Source of the DNA: Pictodentalium vernedei
Lineage: Eukaryota; Mollusca; Scaphopoda; Dentaliida; Dentaliidae
Assembly: GCA_031216915.1 (NCBI GenBank)
Contig: CM062297.1
Span: forward strand, 541,778,971 to 541,842,970
DNA: 64,000 nucleotides
Reading direction: 5' to 3'
Shown here: one piece after another, positions 57,800-64,000 of the stretch
Layout of the letters: each line of letters starts with the position of its first letter
Position numbering within the stretch: position 1 is the first letter of the stretch
Made by a program: the position numbers and the translations under genes
Notes under the pieces: generated by a model
What the model was told of the DNA's origin: nothing
What the model saw: the letters and a program-made list of their open reading frames with translations, nothing else
Databases searched by the model: none

Positions 57800-58044
57800 A
57801 TAAAAGGCATTTGAAATCTGCTTCTATTTTTAGCTAGATGAAATTCTTGTTTGCATGTATCATGTGCATGTTACATAATAAAACTGCATACCAAATAGGA
57901 ATCAAATTGGCAAACCAGTTTCAAAAACAAGGGTGAAGCCTGTGAAATTTACCCTTTCAGGAACAAGACCACACAATGCCTGAGAAACTTCTTTAATCTA
58001 CACCATTAAAATAGACTACACAGACAGAGCAGATTGTGTTTCTG
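57800..58044. other. no recognised gene
   Basis: Short AT-rich spacer between HINE-C copy 3 and the MITE. Confidence 0.5.
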
Positions 58045-60112
58045 TTAACCCTTTACCCAACATAACGGCCCAAACCAGCCAGTGCTATTCACAAAAATCG
58101 CCAATTAATTTTCATTATTTTTTTCTCTTTTTGTCTCAAAAACATAGGTTTTGACTCCTCCTTGGAATGAGCTCATAGAGCTTGTTCCCAACAGGGGTCA
58201 TAACCTATGTTTTTGAAATAAATGAAAGTGTCAATGACACTGTAGCTCAACTTGTTAAGACATGTACATGTATAGTATGTGACACAGCAATGACAAACAT
58301 CTACGTAATGACCTGATAACAAAGGTACATATAAAGTATTGTAACGGTCTGTACATAAATACTGACCGTAGCCTGTAACAAATGTATAGGTAAAGTGTTG
58401 TAAAGGTGGGTGACAGTCAGATGCTAAACTAGAAAAGAAATCTTTGAGTCCCAGAGTGGGTCTGACTGAATCCCAAAATATTTGTTCTCATAGCACAGTG
58501 ATAACAAAGGCACCCCAAAACACACTCGTTCCTGTCCCAAGGTGAAAACAAAGGTACCCAAGAAGTTTCGTGAAGATCAGTTCATAAATACGAGCTGTAT
58601 AGAAGTTGTGACAAAAAACTGACTGGACCTAATTTCGGTACAAAATGGCCACTGGCAGCCATCTTGAATTTTGGAATGCACCCAGAAACACTCGTTCTCA
58701 TCTCAAGGTGATAACAAAGGTACTCAAGAAGTTTTGTGAAGATAGGTTCATAAATACAGCCTCTAGCCCGAGCCGTATTGACATGTGCACTTACAGTGTA
58801 TAAGTAGTACTGAATAAATCCAAGTTCATCTAATTTGCATAATTTCTGCACGAGAAAAAAACCTGTACTATATGTGATGTATTCCATGTCACTAAACATT
58901 CATACAAAAGTATATTCAAATCAGAACTTTCATACAGAAGTTCTGTACAAAAGACTGATTGCACTAATTTTGGTATAAAATGGCTGCTGGTGGCCATCTT
59001 GAATTTTGGACCACACCCAAAAACACTCGTTCTCATCCCACGGTGATAACAAAGGTACCCAAGAAGTTTCGTAAAGAACGGTTCATAAATACGGCCTCTA
59101 GCCTGAGCCGTATATAAGTTGTGTACAAAAAACTGATTAGACCTAATTTCGGTACAAAATGGCCACTGGCAGCCATCTTGAATTTTAGACCTCACCCAGA
59201 AACACTTGTTCTCGTCCCAAGGTGATAACAAAGGTACCCAAGAAGTTTCGTGAAGATCGGTTCATAAATACATCCTCTAGCCTGAGCCGTATTGACATAT
59301 GTACTTACTGTGTGTTAGTAGCACTGAAAAAATCAAAGTTCATCTAATTTGCATAATTTTTGCATGACAAAAAACCCTATATCATATGTGATGTATTCCA
59401 TGGTACTAAACATTCAGACAAAAAATTATTCAAATCAGCGCTTTCATATGGAAGTTCTGTGCAAAAATCTGATTGCACCTAATTTTGTACAAAATGGCTG
59501 CCATCGGCCATCTTGAATTTCCGACCGGACCCCAAAACACTCGTTCTCATCCCACGGTGATACCAAAGGTACCCAAGAAGTTTCGTAAAGATCGGTTCAT
59601 AAATACAGCCTCTAGCCTGAGCCGTATTGGCATTTGCACTTACAGTGCTGAAAGTAACACAAAAAAACCCATCAAAGTTAATCTAATTTGCATAATTTAT
59701 GCACGAGAAAAAACCCGTATTATATGTGATGTATCCCATGGTACTAAATATTCATACAAAAAATTATTTAAATCAGCGCTTTCAAATGGAAGTTCTGCGC
59801 AAAAATCTGATTGCACCTAATTTTGTACAAAATGGCTGCCAGCGGCCAACTTGAATTTCGGTTCGGACCCCAAAACACTCGTTCTCGTCCCACGGTCATA
59901 ACAAAGGTACCCAAGAAGTTTCGTAAAGATCGGTTCATAAATACGGCCTCTAGCCTGAGCCGTATTGAATTGTTGATGGACAGACGGACAGACGGCCATG
60001 GCATAAGCTCAAATTTGGCTTCGCCAAAGTTGAGATAAAAATGAAAAAAATTAGTTATTCAAGAATTTTATTTGCAAGTGTCGTCTGCTTTTCATGTTAG
60101 GTAAAGGGTTGA
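58045..60112. mobile_element. piggyBac-like foldback MITE hosting HINE-B copy 3
   Basis: Left end TTAACCCTTTACCCAACAT and right end ATGTTAGGTAAAGGGTTGA are inverted; the right TTAA has become TTGA. Without the inserted HINE-B (58223-60037) it would be about 250 bp. A central palindrome pairs AAAACATAGGTTTTGACTCC with the region ending GGGGTCATAACCTATGTTTT (58138-58214) around CTTGGAATGAGCTC. The flanking word CAGAGCAGATTGTGTTTCTG (58026) recurs at 60203. Confidence 0.7.
58223..60037 (+). mobile_element. HINE-B copy 3
   Basis: 5' end TGAAAGTGTCAATGACACTG; 3' hairpin AGCTCAAATTTGGCTTCGCC then AAAGTTGAGATA, with the terminal GAGCTA changed to GAGATA. The inner stem change GAC/GTC to GGC/GCC is compensatory. 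Core landmark at about 58665, 58995, 59175, 59510 and 59846. Confidence 0.85.
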
Positions 60113-60325
60113 GAAAGCACTTTGGGCACAATGCATCAGATGTTAAAATTAAAAACATTAAAAAAATTGATATTTTTTACATTTGTGTAAGCTTTCTATT
60201 ACCAGAGCAGATTATGTTTCTGTTAACATTTTCAGGCACCTTATGAATTTTAGTACACAAACATTTTTGTGGAGTACTTGTCAGAGAAAGTGAGAAGAGT
60301 TCCGATATGAAAATACAAAATATAC
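60113..60325 (-). other. intron sequence of the threonine aldolase gene (inferred)
   Basis: Lies downstream of the exon's 5' splice site on the minus strand. No further exon was recognised here or further left, so the intron may extend across the transposon-rich region or the rest of the gene may be lost. Confidence 0.35.
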
Positions 60326-60501
60326 CTTCCTCATGAAATCCAAAGGTAAAGCCTTGCCTCCACAGATATTGTGTGTATTTTCTATACAGATTAACTTTGT
60401 TCTTGGTTGGTGAGGATCATCATTTGGTCTAATGCTGTCATACAAATCTTGTAGCTCAAAGGTGCCATCTGGTTTATTTCGAAGTGGCCTTGGATTCACA
60501 C
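60326..60501 (-). CDS. THA1: L-threonine aldolase, single internal exon
   Basis: The minus strand encodes 58 codons plus two bases: VNPRPLRNKPDGTFELQDLY, DSIRPNDDPHQPRTKLICIE, NTHNICGGKALPLDFMRK. This matches the middle of the low-specificity L-threonine aldolase family (pattern DGTFDL, DDPH-PRT-LICVENTHN--GG--LPL), a PLP enzyme that cleaves threonine to glycine and acetaldehyde. It covers roughly residues 120-180 of a protein of about 350-400; the PLP lysine and HMDGAR motif belong to later exons not seen here. The 3' splice site reads TTTGCAG before GTGTGAATCC and the 5' splice site is AGGAAG|GTATAT. Upstream phase is 1, downstream phase 0. The reading frame is uninterrupted, unlike everything else in the window. 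A retained exon of a broken gene cannot be excluded. Confidence 0.85.
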
Positions 60502-60717
60502 CTGCAAACTGACACGGAAAATTATTTACTTGATAAATGCTAGTGTAGCTGTATTTGATAATAATGAGCTTGGCTTCTCAAAAGCACATCTCATTTGATC
60601 ACTTTGCTGATTCCAGATGACTAAATTAATAATGAAGAGTTAGGCTTCTTAAAAACACATCTCATTTGATTACTAGTGATTCCAGTTGACTAAACTGGTA
60701 ATGAAGAGTTCAGCTTC

Positions 60718-60946
60718 TTAACTGGTAGAGTGCTGGAAGCCCATATTTGGGCCTTTGCACTTCAAGTGCAGGTAACCCAACTAAAAGACTTCATACACAG
60801 TGAATGAAATTATTTAGTCATTGAGGATTTTCACTGATGCAATTTATGGGAGAGTGCCTATGGGCACTCTCCCATAAATTTTAACGAGGCAAAGACATGT
60901 TGACAAATTTTGATGATCAAAAATAATCCAGCACTCTACCAGTTAA
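60718..60946. mobile_element. TTAA-flanked palindromic MITE, copy 3 (best preserved)
   Basis: Begins TTAACTGGTAGAGTGCTGGA and ends TCCAGCACTCTACCAGTTAA, a perfect 20-bp inverted repeat that includes TTAA. The inner hairpin AATTTATGGGAGAGTGCC ... GGCACTCTCCCATAAATT spans 60842-60885. Located about 220 bp upstream of the threonine aldolase exon, probably in its intron. Confidence 0.9.
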
Positions 60947-61019
60947 AACTAGACCTCATTTGATAGCTGATTCCAGATGATTAAAAATGTAGAGTAATCT
61001 CATTTTAATTTATTTATAT

Positions 61020-61400
61020 TTACTAGACACATTTGAGATGGAGAGAGGGCATATCAGGTGGGGACAAGAAAATCAATGTCAATGGGAGGAAACCCTTAGA
61101 GTTTACAAATGAACTGGGCCTGAAGATTTTGAATAGAGATGCAAAGTGTAAGGCTAAATTGAAATGGGAAAAGAATGACAGAAGGACAATAATCGACTCT
61201 ATGTACTCAGTGACCCAGAGCTATTTAGAGAGGTCATAGACATCAAAATAGACGACAAAGGAAATTCAGAGTTAAACAGTGATCACAACATGATACTAAG
61301 GGTTAGGGGCAATAGAATACCAAAACAAAGGGCAGTCTTTAAAGCCATTTGGAAACTGGGAATAGAGCAAACTGGGGGCAGTTTTAAAATCAAAGCTGGA
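61020..61400 (+). pseudogene. second LINE, endonuclease C-terminal part
   Basis: The plus strand reads INVNGRKPLEFTNELGLKIL, NRDAKC, LKWEKNDRRTIIDSMYSV, then in the next frame DIKIDDKGNSELNSDHNMI. This corresponds to the end of an APE endonuclease domain, where SDHN carries the catalytic His. One frameshift lies near 61235. The RT of the same element resumes at about 62700 after MITE, SINE-like and HINE-like insertions. Confidence 0.75.
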
Positions 61401-61454
61401 AAATGTGGCAACTGGAGATAACTTTTGGGAGTTAGCCCATTCATAAACTAGTGC

Positions 61455-61625
61455 AGTGATCTAAACGTAGTGGCTACCCGGAGAGAACCACTGAGCAACG
61501 ACGAGCAGCTGCCAGCTCCCCAACATTGTAACTCTGCAATGCAGCACAGGCAGGGTTAGATTGGTTGAAGACATGCACAGCATTGACATGTAGCACGCCT
61601 TAGTACACGGCATCATTGTGCCCAA
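61455..61625. repeat. MetaSINE-like fragment
   Basis: Shares CCGGAGAGAACCAC, GAGCAACGACGAGCAGCTG, CAGGGTTAGATTGGTTGAAG and a GTACACGGC-to-GTGCCC end with the SINE at 50256-50503. It lacks the A-rich tail side and is diverged. Confidence 0.7.
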
Positions 61626-61984
61626 ATGTGGACAATGACTGTCTCATCTAGATATCATACCAAGTTATCCTACCAAGTTACAATGAAATCCCTTCATAAA
61701 AACAACCTGCAGACAATGCTAAAAGAATCTATGACACGTGACCATGCGGTGGTAATGGCTGACCGATCATAACCAAAACATGATAGTTTCATCTAGACAT
61801 CATACCAAGTTATCCTTCCAAGTTACAATGAAAGTGCTTCATAAATATGAATTGTAGACTGTGCTAAACAAATCTAGGTCACGTACTTGTGAGGCCATCA
61901 CGGTTGACCGATCATGACCAAAATACCCCCTAGAGATGTTGTATACAAAGTATCAAAATAATCTGACTGGTGGATCTGAAGGAC
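61626..61984. repeat. HINE-like core fragments
   Basis: Two units with TATCATACCAAGTTATCCTA and TACAATGAAA about 143 bp apart (61651 and 61800), then part of a HINE-C core (TATCAAAATAATCTGACTGG). Confidence 0.6.
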
Positions 61985-62667
61985 TTAACTGTGTATGACA
62001 GATATATCCGTCCCCATGTAACTTTTATACCATTGTGTAAGACAGACATATCCATCTTATATAGCATCCAGCTACGTCATGAGGAAATCTCCAGTGAACC
62101 TGTTATGTTCATAAACCAATTACGCACAAGTTTGCTCATTCTTCACACAGAGTTGTCATTCATTCTATGCTATTTTCGTCTTATCAATTTAGCACCAATT
62201 TAGCACCAAACTACGTCATGTGGGAATTCCTGAACAAGCAGTTCTATTTATAATTTATCGCTGGTTTTGTTTTGTTTCTGAGGCACCTAGCTGTTATTTC
62301 TTGCCAACTTTTGTACTAAAATGTCTGCGTCTACGAAAAAGCGATTGTCTGAAAATGCAGTTTTGCAATGTGTATTGGAATTTGATAATGATTTATCGTC
62401 TTTAGATAGTAAATCGGAAAATGAAGTGGGGGAAGGTTATTTAGTTGTGGCAACTGATATGGACACTAAAGTTGAAAGTGAAAATTAATGCATGCATTCC
62501 AGTATGGCTGATTCAGATCTGGAGCAGGCTGCAAATGACTTAAATAAGAAAATTACACTTATTTTGTAGTATGTAACCACATTTTATTACATATGCAAAG
62601 AGGCGTTTTTTACAAAATTTATTATGCAATGGGGTAAAATTTAAGAGATTTTATTACATGCAGTTAA
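61985..62667. mobile_element. piggyBac-like element, internally deleted
   Basis: TTAACTGTGTATGACAGA at the left and, in reverse complement, TTAACTGCATGTAATAAA at the right give TTAA boundaries (61985-61988 and 62664-62667). The interior carries a short transposase-like ORF (62321-62488). It interrupts a HINE-C-type core unit. Confidence 0.6.
62321..62488 (+). CDS. piggyBac-like transposase N-terminal fragment, 55 aa
   Basis: ATG at 62321 opens MSASTKKRLSENAVLQCVLE followed by an acidic stretch (FDNDLSSLDSKSENEVGEG) and a stop at 62486. A short basic start followed by an acidic, low-complexity region is how many piggyBac transposases begin; the DDE core is absent. The TTAA-bounded element around it supports this reading. 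It is too short to act as a transposase. An unrelated chance ORF remains possible. Confidence 0.45.
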   Translation: MSASTKKRLSENAVLQCVLEFDNDLSSLDSKSENEVGEGYLVVATDMDTKVESEN

Positions 62668-62689
62668 CTGGTTAAAGATTCCCCATATT

Positions 62690-63960
62690 GTACAGGGACT
62701 CAATTTGAACAAACTCGAATCTGTCGGAATCATCAGAGCACTATACAAAGATGTGCAGAGTGTACTCAACCTGGGAAACATCACAACAAAAAGGATTCAA
62801 ATGGCCTAAAGCAGGATTGCATTTGTCACCAATTCTGTTCACAGTGTACAAAAAATGATTTAGGAGAGGAGTTGATTGCAAGTGTAAAGGGGAGCCAACA
62901 TTGGAGATACAAAAATTCCAGGGCTGTTTTTTGCCAATGACATGGTTTTACTGGCCGAGAGTTAAGGACTACAAACACTGTTAACAATGGTAGGAAAGTA
63001 CAGAAATATATGACAACTTGAACTGAACAAAAATGAAAGCAAGGTAATATCTGTGGGCCGTAGGGTTGATGAGCAGTGAAGGTGGATGGTAGGTAAATCC
63101 TCTTAAGGTGAAGAGGAAAGCAAAGATATGAGGGGGAAACTGGAGAATATGAATAATTGGGAGTGAATTTAAGTGTTATAGGTAAAGGCCTACATAGAAA
63201 CCACACAAATAAACTTAAGACAAAGGAGAAAAGGATACTCAGTCAGCTGAAACAACTTGGAAGAAGGTGTTCATTGGAAAAACTATTTGAAAGGGGGTGG
63301 GGTTACCAAGTATAACATGTGGGATGGACATGATCCCTCTAAATCAAACAGAAGTGAGGAACTTGGGGATTCTACAAAATGATGTGGGTCAGTGGTTAAC
63401 AGGATCAAGTAATGCAGCCACACTGGAAGAGGTTCGAGAGAAACTTGGGCGGATGCCAGGTAAAGATTGAATTGATATGAGAAAATCATGCTACCTGAAT
63501 TATCTGGTAAACCTCACAAACAGCAGATGGTGTATAACTACATTTAACCATGTAGGGAACTTTAACATTCAGACAGGGTAGTTAAGGCAAGCGAGAGAGC
63601 TAATGGAGAATTACTCTTTAGAGATTGACAATTTAGAAGGGGGACTGAAGCAGGGGAGGAGCCTTACTAGGGGAAGGGTGCTTGGGGATTGCAATAGAAA
63701 CTGGCCAGCTGGAATTAGGACAAAGAGCTCTTTAGACAGGTTGTACAGAAAGATGCCCCAGGTTTTGAGGAGTACCCAGTTGGATCTTAGGGGGAGGGGG
63801 GGGGGGGTCTATTCAAAGGGAGATCCAAGTCACTGGAGTTGAGGGGAGAATCGGGAAAGGCAATGAAAGAGTTTGCCAAATGTATAATTCAAGAGTAATG
63901 GAGTAATGACATTTCAATTCAGAATCCCCCAATTATTTGCCTAGTAGAACAAGACTCCTT
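62690..63960 (+). pseudogene. second LINE, RT palm to C-terminus
   Basis: The plus strand reads YKDVQSVLNLGNITTKR (62737-62795), GVDCKCKGEP (about 62865), FANDMVLLAES (62930-62962), LELNKNESKVISVG, then LGILQNDVGQWLTGSSNAAT, EEVREKLGRMPGKD and LNYLVNLTNSRWC (63350-63535). This is the order of motifs of a LINE RT from the catalytic box to the C-terminal region. The box reads FAND where FADD is expected (AAT at 62936-62938). Frameshifts and stops (for example TAA at about 62963) show decay. It continues the endonuclease piece at 61020. Confidence 0.75.
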
Positions 63961-64000
63961 AGAATACTAATTGAAAAATAGGATGAAAACATCAAGAATA

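Overview
The window is eukaryotic and almost entirely transposon-derived. I infer a lophotrochozoan, most likely a bivalve mollusc. The basis is the many rolling-circle (Helentron/HINE, oyster 'pearl'-like) elements with tandem cores of about 165 bp, (GACG)n tracts and 3' hairpins, plus DIRS retrotransposons, a MetaSINE-like SINE and palindromic MITEs. This assignment rests on family knowledge; no marker gene fixes the species. The only sequence I recognise as an ordinary host gene is one intact exon of L-threonine aldolase (60326-60501, minus).

Layout. 1-2340: 5'-truncated LINE (minus). 2340-3935: two HINE core arrays. 5435-13110 (minus): a decayed gene of a widespread invertebrate family whose acidic motifs match FEN/XPG-type nucleases, split by two HINE insertions (6828-9437 and 9655-10176). 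13668-14385 and 19167-19721: two non-autonomous hAT elements with perfect 8-bp target duplications. 15484-15729: a TTAA-flanked palindromic MITE, one of several. 17901-19104: a HINE whose repeat unit carries nuclear-receptor half-sites. 22484-39719: a nested stack of about 17 kb. Its base is a HINE-A array, into which a small HINE (23574-24140), a 7.0-kb DIRS element (24580-31578) and a PIF/Harbinger-like element (33871-38610) were inserted; the last itself holds a HINE-B, a foldback element and a MITE. 39876-44774: HINE-C with 17 repeats of 167 bp. 44800-50675: a second DIRS element (minus; gag-like, RT, RNase H, tyrosine recombinase), broken by frameshifts, lacking its right end and carrying a SINE with a 12-bp target duplication. 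50676-57799: a 7.1-kb composite HINE-C containing HINE-B and two further satellite-like arrays. 58045-60112: a piggyBac-like MITE hosting a third HINE-B. 60326-60501: the threonine aldolase exon. 60718-63960: a MITE, fragments of a second LINE (plus), and a piggyBac-like element with a 55-residue leftover of its transposase.

How it fits together. The window is a stratigraphy of insertions more than a set of cooperating genes. Several insertions can be dated relative to each other because the unoccupied target survives in a neighbouring repeat copy. The HINE families share one grammar: a small 5' hairpin, a short arm matching the 3' hairpin, a tandem core, a GACG-like microsatellite, and a 3' hairpin ending GAGCTA. 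The core sequences are interchangeable, but their repeat length stays near 160-170 bp or twice that. HINE family letters (A-H) are local labels, not database names.
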